From Euryarchaeota archaeon UBA250 (GTDB taxonomy: Archaea > Thermoplasmatota > Poseidoniia > Poseidoniales > Thalassarchaeaceae), in NCBI GenBank assembly GCA_002504845.1, contig DATW01000044.1, positions 1 through 51,309 on the forward strand: a stretch of 51,309 bases of DNA, read 5' to 3'. Under the pieces are notes generated by a model. The model was not told the DNA's origin. It ran no database searches and was given only the letters and a program-made list of their open reading frames with translations. Below, one piece after another: positions 1-8,554 of this stretch. A program made the translations under genes and the position numbers. Every line of letters starts with the position of its first letter. The stretch's first letter is position 1.

Positions 1-1
1 A

Positions 2-349
2 GCCGACGGAGCCGATGGCGCACCTGGAACAATGCCAGTTGTGATGGAAATGACAATCACGGTTTCAGGAATGAAGTATTACGTCAATGGAATACAACAA
101 GCAGACATAGTTCTCTATAGGGGATTTACATACAATTTTGATCTATCCTCATCTACGTTGTCAATTCACCCATTCACTTTAGGAACACTCGCTGAGGGGG
201 GCCAATATACATCTGGGACAAGCACAACCAACCAGATTCTGTCATTCACAGTCCCTCTCGATGCACCTGATGATTTGTTTTACTACTGTCAAAATCATAG
301 CAATATGGGCGGCTCGATTGAAGTAACCTCATTAGGAAGCGTTAGCTAA
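2..349 (+). CDS. Cupredoxin-like protein with collagen-like stretch, 5' end outside window
   Basis: The reading frame is open from base 2, so the first in-frame ATG (base 32) is probably internal and the gene starts before the window. The first residues place Gly at every third position (ADG-ADG-APG), a short collagen-like run. A domain of about 100 residues follows that looks like a type I copper (cupredoxin) fold. The presumed copper ligands are His in SIHPF and the C-terminal Cys, His and Met of YYCQNHSNM. Proteins of this class carry electrons outside the membrane or form part of cytochrome oxidase-type modules; here the partner is unknown. No signal peptide is visible because the N-terminus is missing. 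The 3' end overlaps the convergent MFS gene by 18 bp. The fold is fairly sure and the role is not. Confidence 0.72.
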   Translation, partial: ADGADGAPGTMPVVMEMTITVSGMKYYVNGIQQADIVLYRGFTYNFDLSSSTLSIHPFTLGTLAEGGQYTSGTSTTNQILSFTVPLDAPDDLFYYCQNHSNMGGSIEVTSLGSVS

Positions 350-1660
350 TTCCGTCATCGATCGCTCTGAGGGAGTCACCAAGGTCAGCCAAATTATTCC
401 CATTGCTATCTGAATCAATGCAGTAACAGCGATGGTTTCTCGAAGGCTGAGAACATCATATTCCATAACCAGACCGGCACCAAGTGCAGAGAAGCCCATC
501 ATCCCCGTCAAGAGGAAGTAATCAGTGCCTGCGACACGACCACGCCATTCATCCTCCGTCCTCTCCTGAAGCAGAGTAGTGCTGAGAACCCAGTTTATCC
601 CGCTACTTCCGTGAGATATGAAAACCAGCACTAGGATCGCCCATGTCCACTCAACGGCCGATATAGCGAGATAGAATGTACCTGCAATCAGAATTGACCA
701 CCCAAGAAGAGAAGGTCTCAACCTATCAGATTGCATGAGTCTCCTACCTACCACGGGTCCAGTTCCAGATCCAAACCCACGAGCCATATACAGTATTCCT
801 ATCGATCCAGCAGCGACTGATCCGAATCCTGCCTCCATGCCGATGAGTATGAGCAGGAATACCTGAGCACCACCGCCAGCAGCCCACATCGCCTTGGCGA
901 AAACAACTCTCCGTATGGGCGGATTCGACCTTATGTGCTTCCAACCATCCACTATTTCCACAAGACCGGTGAGTATTCCGCCTTCGCCCCGTTCTTCTTT
1001 GCTCGGACCTCCAAATGGCAGACTGGCGAACATCAGTGCGGAAATCAGGAATGTTAGTGTGTCGATCCAGAGCGCCATCTCGATGCCCAACTGGGAGATT
1101 GTCAACCCCCCTAGGCCTGCACCTATGCCAAGAGATGCAGACCACCCTGCGCTCCCCATAGCATTCGCCGTCAGTAGCTCTTCCTCATCGCATATGTTTG
1201 GAAGATACGCGTATTCAGCAGGATCGAATAGGACTCTGGCGAGAACCAGTGTCGAGGTCAGGGCGTAGACTGACCAGAGACTGCCTAGCAGGTCAAATGC
1301 TAGAAATGTCGTGAGAACCACGAATGACGAACCATTGGCAAGAACCATCAGGCCTCTTCGGGAATACTTGTCAGCAAACATCCCGGTCAGCGGCTCCAGG
1401 GGGGCATGTGTCAAACTGCGAACAGCCATCACGCCAGCTATGGCGAGCGGGGAACCGTCCGAGACCTCACCTGCTAGCAGGAACATCGAGATTATTGTGA
1501 ACCAATCTCCGACGAATGATATCATATTCGCAGCAAAGAGCCTCCTGAACGGACGATTCTTCCGAAGTAGTTCCACGTACCCTATGCTTGTCACAGCGTA
1601 AGCCGGAAGGAGCAGGTTATCATCTAATGCATCAAGCCAATTGCTATGTGTTTTCAGCAT
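332..1660 (-). CDS. MFS transporter (MFS_3 / exporter-like)
   Basis: A 442-residue polytopic membrane protein with about 12 hydrophobic segments, the usual size for the major facilitator superfamily. After a hydrophilic lead of about 35 residues, the first helices contain FAANMISFVGDWFT. The loop between helices 2 and 3 carries a motif-A-like GMFADKYSRRG (residues about 93-103). The overall pattern resembles the MFS_3 group (EntS-type exporters and related drug or siderophore efflux proteins). The substrate cannot be read from sequence. The ATG at 1660-1658 shares bases with the ATG of the divergent oligoribonuclease gene at 1659, so the promoter must lie inside the neighbouring coding sequence or a later start is used. 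Confidence 0.85.
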   Translation of the reverse strand: MLKTHSNWLDALDDNLLLPAYAVTSIGYVELLRKNRPFRRLFAANMISFVGDWFTIISMFLLAGEVSDGSPLAIAGVMAVRSLTHAPLEPLTGMFADKYSRRGLMVLANGSSFVVLTTFLAFDLLGSLWSVYALTSTLVLARVLFDPAEYAYLPNICDEEELLTANAMGSAGWSASLGIGAGLGGLTISQLGIEMALWIDTLTFLISALMFASLPFGGPSKEERGEGGILTGLVEIVDGWKHIRSNPPIRRVVFAKAMWAAGGGAQVFLLILIGMEAGFGSVAAGSIGILYMARGFGSGTGPVVGRRLMQSDRLRPSLLGWSILIAGTFYLAISAVEWTWAILVLVFISHGSSGINWVLSTTLLQERTEDEWRGRVAGTDYFLLTGMMGFSALGAGLVMEYDVLSLRETIAVTALIQIAMGIIWLTLVTPSERSMTELANAS

Positions 1661-2213
1661 GGCAACTCACAATATGCGCGAGCGGCGTTTGGTGTGGATC
1701 GACCTAGAGATGACCGGCTTACACCCGGATGAAGGGGACTGCATAATAGAAATCGCCACGATAGTCACGGAGGGGGACCTATCGCTAGTCGCAGAGGGCC
1801 CAGTACTTGCAGTAGCCCCGGGCGATCTGAGCCGTCTCGATTCCATGGACGAATGGAATACGAAGACTCACACGTCTTCTGGATTAGTAGAGAGGATAAG
1901 GAGGGAAGGCGTCGATATTTCAGAGGCAGAATCCGCAACTCTATCTTTCCTTAAGGAGCACTGCCCACCGGGGCTTCCACTAGCAGGCTCTTCAGTTCAT
2001 CATGATCGTCGATTCATAAGAAAGGAGATGCCAGCTTTGGACGAGTTTCTCTCTTACCGGATTGTCGACGTGTCGTCATTCAAAGAGGTCATCAGGAGAT
2101 GGGCGCCAGATCTTCCCAGACATACGAAGCCCCCTAACCACAAGGCTCTGGAGGACATAAGAGGCTCAATAAGCGAATTGCAGTATTACAGGGATTCGGT
2201 TTTCAAAATATGA
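1659..2213 (+). CDS. orn: Oligoribonuclease (DEDDh 3'-5' exoribonuclease)
   Basis: This 184-residue protein matches the small Orn family, which degrades 2-5 nt RNA to mononucleotides in the cytoplasm. The DEDDh residues are all visible: Asp and Glu in WIDLEMTG, Asp in SVHHDRRFI, and His and Asp in NHKALEDI. The usual GNS before the third motif reads GSS here. Starts at TTG 1641, ATG 1659 and ATG 1674 are possible. The domain begins at RRLVWIDLEMTG, so either ATG works and 1674 gives the length closest to bacterial Orn. Orn is mainly bacterial and eukaryotic; its presence in an archaeon suggests old transfer, a point from general knowledge rather than a tree. Confidence 0.9.
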   Translation: MATHNMRERRLVWIDLEMTGLHPDEGDCIIEIATIVTEGDLSLVAEGPVLAVAPGDLSRLDSMDEWNTKTHTSSGLVERIRREGVDISEAESATLSFLKEHCPPGLPLAGSSVHHDRRFIRKEMPALDEFLSYRIVDVSSFKEVIRRWAPDLPRHTKPPNHKALEDIRGSISELQYYRDSVFKI

Positions 2214-2234
2214 TGCAGATTAGGCCGATACTCC

Positions 2235-2933
2235 TCATTCAATCGGCTTGCCGTCTGAATCAGTCAATACCACATTTATGGCTAAGCCACGCCTGTGAAA
2301 GGCAATCAACTCCACCCCATGTATCCTGTGTCCAGTTACAGCCCGTCCGATCACCGGCCGATCCTCTTCGTCGGGCAGCTCAGTAAGAGGTCTTCTCACA
2401 CCTTCTACATCATCGAACCAAGGAGCTGCTCCCTCAGGGGAAAACCAGACCCCAAGAATCAGGTCTACCCCCTCGGTGAATTGGGCAGCCTCAGCATCAG
2501 CCCCGCTTGGAACCGCTGGAGCATTCGGATGTGTGTGCAGCCAGTGCGTAAACCTCCCTCCGCGAGGCCCCCTGTCTTCTGAGAATAAACCATCGACCCA
2601 CTCTTCTGGAACATGATGAACCTCATAGGAATCGCCACGATTCACAAGATGCGGCCTCCCAACCAACATCCCCTGGCCCGCAAATAGACCAGGCTCATCC
2701 GATGAACCCATGTAACGAGCCAATTCTCCTGAATAATCCATTTTCTCGGTATCGACATCCAATCCCACTAAGATCTCATCTGGAAGCGATCTGAACGTCC
2801 AATCGAGTATCTCAGATAGTGAATTCATCGGGATAGCCATCAGGCCAGCATATGCATCTCGATTTTCAAGGGACGTTAGGTTGTACCTCTGAGCTGCAGT
2901 AAACAGCCAATCAGGAATCGCCTCACGCATCAT
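2235..2933 (-). CDS. JAB1/MPN (JAMM) metalloprotease domain protein
   Basis: A 232-residue protein with an exact JAMM zinc motif around residues 130-147: HTHP, five residues, then PSGAD (HxHPx5PSxxD). JAMM enzymes cleave isopeptide bonds of ubiquitin-like modifiers, or act in sulfur-carrier and cysteine metabolism. The upstream catalytic Glu that the family needs is not obvious; one candidate lies in the EVHHVPEEW segment. The protein is longer than the minimal archaeal JAMM1 domain (about 120 residues), with an N-terminal part of about 90 residues that I do not recognise. It starts 16 bp downstream of the Taw2-like gene on the same strand, so the two may be cotranscribed. The substrate is unknown. 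Confidence 0.75.
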   Translation of the reverse strand: MMREAIPDWLFTAAQRYNLTSLENRDAYAGLMAIPMNSLSEILDWTFRSLPDEILVGLDVDTEKMDYSGELARYMGSSDEPGLFAGQGMLVGRPHLVNRGDSYEVHHVPEEWVDGLFSEDRGPRGGRFTHWLHTHPNAPAVPSGADAEAAQFTEGVDLILGVWFSPEGAAPWFDDVEGVRRPLTELPDEEDRPVIGRAVTGHRIHGVELIAFHRRGLAINVVLTDSDGKPIE

Positions 2934-2949
2934 TCAACCCACATCCCCC

Positions 2950-3855
2950 TCATTCATAGTCGTGATGAGGAATTAGATTTAGATCTAGCACCACATGATC
3001 CCACCTTGGCGCATAACTCTTGACTCGATGCAGTGCCGCTGGACGGATATCATAATCATTCGAAGCAATCTGAATTTCCGATATCCAATTACTCGAATAG
3101 TGATCATACTCTCCTGAGGCTGCTAATCCATGCAGATGAATCATGCCCCCTTTTTCAGACATGGCCCCAATAGCAGCATCAACAGCAGACGTAGCATCGG
3201 GAAGAAGCCCTAGGATGATTCGATCGACTTCTAGATCACTCGACGTCACCGTCTCTCTACAATCTCCTTCCAAAATAGTACATTGAGATTCAACGTTATT
3301 CTCCTTAAGATTCCATCTCAGTGCTTCTATCGCGGCATCATTCCATTCACAGGACCACACTGTGATGCTGGGGTCTGCCATGAGGGATGGAAGGGTGTAG
3401 TAACCAATTCCCGCGAACATATCCAAAATCCTCTCTCCCCTTTTGCCTATTTCACGCATCCTTCGCCTCTCATTGACGTTTCCTGCACTCCACATGCATT
3501 GTAGGATATCGTAGCCATAGCGAATGCCATTTTCCTTTCGTACAGCCCATCCCCCTCTCGAGCTCATCAGCAGAGGCTCAATCATAGGCTTCCTCATCGG
3601 ACCATCGACCTCCCCCTTACGGAAGACCCTCTCCGCCCCTAGGCATCTAGCAACGCAAACCCAGAGAGACGCCTCAGAAACGCAATCCCAGAATTCGCTG
3701 ACGAAGGCCGAGGGCGGGAGAATCACGACGTCATCGAAACGCTCCCATTTCTTGGGAACGTCAGATGGAAGAGGAACGTCCTCTGAAAATCCACTTTGAA
3801 TCAATAGATCCCTGAGACCTTCCTCCAAATTAGAGTGAGGGTCGAAACGAGCCAT
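2950..3855 (-). CDS. taw2: TYW2/Taw2-like tRNA wybutosine-pathway SAM enzyme
   Basis: This is a class I SAM-dependent fold with the SAM loop DMFAGIGYYTLP, an acidic motif CEWND, then LRWNLKENNV and GDCRE. The later motif ILGLLPDA with GGMIHLHGLA fits the TYW2 branch better than Trm5, whose motif is NLP-type. TYW2 (archaeal Taw2) transfers the 3-amino-3-carboxypropyl group of SAM to the tricyclic base at position 37 of tRNA-Phe. The frame stays open upstream to 4020, but those 55 residues overlap the start of the divergent secreted protein and look unlike the family. I therefore place the start at ATG 3855, giving 301 residues. A Trm5-type m1G37 enzyme is the main alternative. Confidence 0.78.
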   Translation of the reverse strand: MARFDPHSNLEEGLRDLLIQSGFSEDVPLPSDVPKKWERFDDVVILPPSAFVSEFWDCVSEASLWVCVARCLGAERVFRKGEVDGPMRKPMIEPLLMSSRGGWAVRKENGIRYGYDILQCMWSAGNVNERRRMREIGKRGERILDMFAGIGYYTLPSLMADPSITVWSCEWNDAAIEALRWNLKENNVESQCTILEGDCRETVTSSDLEVDRIILGLLPDATSAVDAAIGAMSEKGGMIHLHGLAASGEYDHYSSNWISEIQIASNDYDIRPAALHRVKSYAPRWDHVVLDLNLIPHHDYE

Positions 3856-3907
3856 GAGCGATCGGGAAGGCGCGATGATAAAGACGGTCACCCCTCTGAA
3901 CAGTACT

Positions 3908-6790
3908 ATGAGGGCGAAATCCACTTCTGTTTTCCTCGTCGTCATAATGGCCATATCGACGGTCAGTGCAGATCCCCCGCCCGGTTCGCCGGAGGTCCAG
4001 AATTCAATTTGTGACACCAATGCAACCCCTGGGGGAATTTGCGACGACTATGACTCAAATCTGGATGGAAGCATTGGCCCAGATTGGTCACAAATCGCAG
4101 TTCAGCTGTCCATGGAAAGTGCGAGTGAGATTGAGATAGAGATATTTGTTGCAATGCACGAGGTAAGCAGAACACAACTCGGTCTACAAGAAGTAGATCT
4201 CGAAGGCGACTCAGGGCCTGAGGACGGAATTCCCGCCGATCATATCAGAAATTTCTTCGACGAAGAAACAGGCGATGGGAGAACTGTAAGTGACAGGATG
4301 TTCGACGAGGTAGATCGAATGGTCGCAAATGTCCTCGGTGAGAATTTCGAATCTATAGGTCAGCCAGTTACGAACACAGTCAGCTTTGTACCTAGAACAC
4401 TTTCCTCGAATCTGCAATGTACCGCAGATTCATCAATCGATTCTGCTGATGAAGACGAATTCAGGGATAACGACCCATTCTGGCCTCCCATATGTGTTAG
4501 ATCAGCACTCTCGGTGACAATCAATGCCTCCTCAATCGGCATGGACGACACTAGGGGGAATCTCGATAGAACCTTGCTCGGCCTCTTGATAATGGGCGCC
4601 TCGGTAGATCTCGAATTCGATCTTCTAGTCGAGCCGGGCCAGTCCCTAGAGATGTCTCTCATTCCACCCACATATGCTGAAGCAACTTCGGCAAGACAAG
4701 GCACATCTATTGTAAGCCAAGATATCGCTAATTTCAGAACACAAAGATTTGCTGTCATCGATGAGGACAGAATCGGAGAAAACCCGCTCCAACCAGCATC
4801 TCCTTTGACATTGGATGCAACAATTCAACACCTTCCCGACGAAACGCCTACTGTTGATTTGAGCCAGACCGACGAACCAGGGCTATCCATCAACCTAGTC
4901 GTTGATGCAGTTGATACATCTAGAGCCAGATTCGGCTTAGATATCGCCCTACACCACTTGGATTCTTCAACTTTAGAGGCATGGTCAATCGATATTGAGC
5001 AGGACGGGGTCGATGTTCCATGGGTCACTGCTGATGGACTTCGACTTCTAGATGAGGAAACAGACGTGGGGTTGAACCAAGTCATAAACGGCATACCGAT
5101 GGATGAGATATCCGAATCTCTCAGCGAAGTTCTTGGAAATGATATACAACTGGAGACACCATTCTTTTCTCAGACCAATGAAACTGGCGGACTTGAATTC
5201 ATCCATACGCCGGGCTCAACTTGTTCAGAGACGTCCCCTTCTCGCTATTGCCTAGCTGGGCCCAATTCGATGGGCACGACATATCCAATCCTAATATCCG
5301 CATACAGTAACCCCGCTCCAATCGAACTCTCGAAGACTTTCGAACGTCTTCTAGAGAATAGTGGCATGGACGTTGCACAGATTGACATTTCTGCATTCAC
5401 AGACGAAGATCTTGCAAGGATGATGTCGGTGCTATCAGTTGATCTCTCTCATGATGTCGGTTGGATAGCGGGAAGCCTTCCAGACATACTCCCCGATTCA
5501 GATTTGCAGATACGCATAGATCTTCCAAGCTGGGTCAGATCGACCAGTGGAAATCCGTCAAACCTCATTCTCGATGTCTCTGAGGGAGACGCCATCCAAC
5601 AAATTAGCGTTGAAGGAACTAGACAATTCGATTGGAGGCATGCGATATGCATGAATTCAACCCCCTGTACGGACGATAGCCAAGACGTGATCTGCAAATC
5701 CTCGCAGTCCACATGTGTCGCGGCAACTATTGACTTCAGCATAGAAAGCATATCCATTCGAGAACTGTCTTCCTCAGCAATAGTTGACTTTGACCTTCAC
5801 TTCACCATAGACCTCTACAGAATCGATGTGGACTTCGGGATAGAGGGTGTAGAAATTTCTCCAATGCCTTCTGATCTGATGAGACACGTCGTTAGCGTAG
5901 GAGACAGGGCTGAGGGCGGCATATTGAATGGAACTGAATTCAAGCGAATCGACTCCCCGTTTCCCAATGACAATCACCCAATAGATCTCGACATATCCAA
6001 TGAGGGCTTGCAGGACCTAGCAGACGAGATGACAAACAGAATCCGCTTGCAGATGATTGAATTGAGCAAAGAAGAGAGCTCTGAAATTGAATTAGGAACT
6101 CTAGGTTCTGTCACTCCAATAATCGATCTCTCAGACGCTCCCCTTGCTCTCTTCGTGGATAGATTCGAATCATTGCAGTCGCCAGAACTGTCTGATCGAC
6201 AACCACTTCGAATCGGCGGCTCCATGTCCGACGCTCAAGTCAGAATTTCGCTCAATGATGATGAACTCGGAATCAGGGTGGCTGAGCAGACCGCATTTGG
6301 GACGTTCATATCCACAATCAGAAATTCCATCTCACCAGAGATAAGCATGGACGGTATCGGACCATTCTCAGGAGCAGTCAATGTCCTCCCCTTGGACGAG
6401 GAAACTGAATTAGGAACAATCAGGCCAGTAGTAATCGAACGCATCAAACTCCCTAAATCGATAGAAGTCCTTGTTTTTGAGAGCAGTATGCAAAGAGCAT
6501 TCATAGAAAAATCAGGAGAGCATACGACTCTTGTCTATCTGACCCCGGTCTTCGACTGCGAAGATGCGGAAGAACAACCTCCATGTGAGACGAAGAAAGA
6601 CACCGTAGAACTCTCAATCATGATATCTTGGTCACTAGTTCTAACAGAGGCCGTCCCCTATCTAATTGGGATTTCAGTAATCCTTGGTTTACTCATTTGG
6701 AGGAGGCGTGTAAAGCGTATAATGAAGCGAAGAAAGAAAGCGGATGCGCTTGAGAAAGCAACCATGGAATGGATTGACTCGGTCGCTTAG
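3908..6790 (+). CDS. Large secreted, C-terminally anchored protein of unknown function
   Basis: I do not recognise the family. From ATG 3908 the protein is about 960 residues. It begins with a signal peptide (MRAKST, hydrophobic SVFLVVIMAIS, possible cleavage after VSA). A long acidic extracellular region follows. A transmembrane helix (about AVPYLIGISVILGLLIW) precedes a basic RRRVKRIMKRRKK stop-transfer and a short cytoplasmic tail. There are several Cys (for example CDTNATPGGICDDYDSN, and pairs in CMNSTPCTDD and CEDAEEQPPCET) that could form disulfides. The chain is rich in Asp, Glu, Ser and Ile, with alternating hydrophobic stretches suggesting beta structure. Upstream in-frame ATGs at 3854 and 3875 are alternatives; 3908 gives the best signal peptide. 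It probably sits on the outer face of the membrane. Confidence 0.75.
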   Translation: MRAKSTSVFLVVIMAISTVSADPPPGSPEVQNSICDTNATPGGICDDYDSNLDGSIGPDWSQIAVQLSMESASEIEIEIFVAMHEVSRTQLGLQEVDLEGDSGPEDGIPADHIRNFFDEETGDGRTVSDRMFDEVDRMVANVLGENFESIGQPVTNTVSFVPRTLSSNLQCTADSSIDSADEDEFRDNDPFWPPICVRSALSVTINASSIGMDDTRGNLDRTLLGLLIMGASVDLEFDLLVEPGQSLEMSLIPPTYAEATSARQGTSIVSQDIANFRTQRFAVIDEDRIGENPLQPASPLTLDATIQHLPDETPTVDLSQTDEPGLSINLVVDAVDTSRARFGLDIALHHLDSSTLEAWSIDIEQDGVDVPWVTADGLRLLDEETDVGLNQVINGIPMDEISESLSEVLGNDIQLETPFFSQTNETGGLEFIHTPGSTCSETSPSRYCLAGPNSMGTTYPILISAYSNPAPIELSKTFERLLENSGMDVAQIDISAFTDEDLARMMSVLSVDLSHDVGWIAGSLPDILPDSDLQIRIDLPSWVRSTSGNPSNLILDVSEGDAIQQISVEGTRQFDWRHAICMNSTPCTDDSQDVICKSSQSTCVAATIDFSIESISIRELSSSAIVDFDLHFTIDLYRIDVDFGIEGVEISPMPSDLMRHVVSVGDRAEGGILNGTEFKRIDSPFPNDNHPIDLDISNEGLQDLADEMTNRIRLQMIELSKEESSEIELGTLGSVTPIIDLSDAPLALFVDRFESLQSPELSDRQPLRIGGSMSDAQVRISLNDDELGIRVAEQTAFGTFISTIRNSISPEISMDGIGPFSGAVNVLPLDEETELGTIRPVVIERIKLPKSIEVLVFESSMQRAFIEKSGEHTTLVYLTPVFDCEDAEEQPPCETKKDTVELSIMISWSLVLTEAVPYLIGISVILGLLIWRRRVKRIMKRRKKADALEKATMEWIDSVA

Positions 6791-6794
6791 CGAG

Positions 6795-8498
6795 CTAGTA
6801 TTTGCTGAATGACTCACGAATTCTTCTAGCAAGCTCTTTTCCTATTCCTTGGATGGCTTTCAACTCCTCCACACTGGCATGCTCTATGCCTTGAATCCCG
6901 CCGAAATGCCTCAGAAGAGTCTGAATTTTCTTTGCTCCCAGCCCCTCAACGTTCTCTAGTGGATTTCTCAGACTTCCTTTCGATCTCTTTTTCCGATGAT
7001 AGGAATTAACGAATCGATGTGCCTCATCTCTCGCATGAACAATCATCCGACCCTTTCTATCCAGGATGAATTCCCTGCCGTCTTCTGTGAATACTGTCTC
7101 TTCTCTCTTCGCCAGAGCGATTACAGAGAAAACGCCAGCCAGACCATGAGAATCGAGCATTCTCAGTACTGCAGACAAGTGTGTCTTTCCACCATCCAAG
7201 ATAACCAAATCTGGCCATTCATTCTGATGTTTCAACCAACGTTCTACAACGCCGGTCATCATTCGAAGGTCATCCGCAGCTTCGTCTTTCACACGATAGG
7301 TTCGATATTCTGACTTTTCAGGACGACCATTCCTGAATACGACGGACGCCCCTACTCGTGACTCCCCAAGAAGCTGCGCCATGTCGAAGCATACAACATG
7401 ATTCAAGCTGCTCATTCCAAGTAATTTTGCTGCATCCTCGGCGGCTTGATGTTCTATCTTTCCTGAAGATCTGCTCTTCGCACGCTCAACATGCATCTCA
7501 GCATTCCGATCAGCCAAACGTCTGAGTTTTGCAAGCTTCCCCCTTTCTGGAACACGAACCTCCACGGTAGCACCACGCCTTTGACGCAACCATTCTTTGA
7601 GGTCCTCGCCGAGATTCTTCGGTGTAAGGAGAATCTTTGGGGGCCTCTGGCTCGAATAATGCTCTGCAACAAGTAATGAAACCGACTCCCCGATGTCTCC
7701 TCTGTGGATCATCGGGTAGGTAACCTGCCCCTGGATTACTCCTTCATCGGCTTGTATGATCACTGCATTGCCAAAATCTCCTCTTGATGCGAATCCTATT
7801 GCGTGTACCTCGGTATAGAATCGGCTGCGTATGATTTGATCTGAAATTGTTTTTTGGATGACTGCTATCATATCTCTGAAACTTGCAGCTTTCTCATACT
7901 GCATGGCCTCTGAAGCGATATCCATATTTCTTTGAAGACCTTTGATTATAGAGGCAGCATCGCCATCAAGAACACTTTCTACCACTCTGACCCTGCCGAT
8001 GTAGCCTTCGAGTCCTCCGTGATCATCATAACCAAACGGTATATTGTCCCGCTCATCCCGTATGCCGAATTGCCTTCTGAGCAGTTTTATGACTCTCTTA
8101 GCTGCACCAGCATCTGGAAAAGGACCCCATATCTTCGACCCTTTCGGCGGTCTCCTTGTGTAAATGATACGAGGATATTCGTGTTTTGTGATTGCGATAA
8201 ATGGATATGACTTGTCATCCTTGAACATTGAATTGTATCTCGGTTTGTGCTTCCTGATCAACTGCTTCTCAAGCACAAGGGCCTCACTAGGACTCTCTGT
8301 CACGATGAAATCAACGTCATCAGAACTTGAGACCAATTGTGGAATCATTGCTCTGTCTGGATTTGGCGAGAAATATGAGCGAACCCTACTCTTGATACTC
8401 GTTGCCTTGCCAACATAGAGAACCCTGCCTGAATCAGTCCTGAAAAGATAGACACCAGGAGCTTCTGGAAGATCGAGATCGCGAGGTTCGAGTGGCAT
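6795..8498 (-). CDS. uvrC: UvrC, excinuclease ABC subunit C
   Basis: At 567 residues it is near the usual UvrC length. Visible in order: a GIY-YIG nuclease domain (PGVYLFR ... LYVGKATSIKSRVRSYF, residues 14-43) for the 3' cut; a UVR coiled segment (MQYEKAASFRDMI, about 198-210); an RNase H-like endonuclease domain for the 5' cut, with Asp in CFDMAQLLGES, Asp in VILDGGKTHL and His in ARDEAHRFVNSYHRKKR; and a tandem helix-hairpin-helix C-terminus (NVEGLGAKKIQTLLRHFG, IQGIGKELARRI). It works with UvrA and UvrB in nucleotide excision repair; neither is in this window. The upstream sequence on the gene strand has a GGAGGGGG run about 10 nt before the ATG, a strong Shine-Dalgarno-like site. Bacterial-type Uvr genes in archaea are generally taken as acquired. 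Confidence 0.95.
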   Translation of the reverse strand: MPLEPRDLDLPEAPGVYLFRTDSGRVLYVGKATSIKSRVRSYFSPNPDRAMIPQLVSSSDDVDFIVTESPSEALVLEKQLIRKHKPRYNSMFKDDKSYPFIAITKHEYPRIIYTRRPPKGSKIWGPFPDAGAAKRVIKLLRRQFGIRDERDNIPFGYDDHGGLEGYIGRVRVVESVLDGDAASIIKGLQRNMDIASEAMQYEKAASFRDMIAVIQKTISDQIIRSRFYTEVHAIGFASRGDFGNAVIIQADEGVIQGQVTYPMIHRGDIGESVSLLVAEHYSSQRPPKILLTPKNLGEDLKEWLRQRRGATVEVRVPERGKLAKLRRLADRNAEMHVERAKSRSSGKIEHQAAEDAAKLLGMSSLNHVVCFDMAQLLGESRVGASVVFRNGRPEKSEYRTYRVKDEAADDLRMMTGVVERWLKHQNEWPDLVILDGGKTHLSAVLRMLDSHGLAGVFSVIALAKREETVFTEDGREFILDRKGRMIVHARDEAHRFVNSYHRKKRSKGSLRNPLENVEGLGAKKIQTLLRHFGGIQGIEHASVEELKAIQGIGKELARRIRESFSKY

Positions 8499-8554
8499 CT
8501 TCGATACCCCCTCCTAGGCCAAGGGCCATGAAGTGATGGCTTGACCCCCGCTAT

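Noticed and set aside
3856..4020. N-terminal 55 residues of the Taw2-like frame
   Set aside because: They overlap the signal peptide region of the divergent secreted protein and are not like the family; ATG 3855 is a better start.
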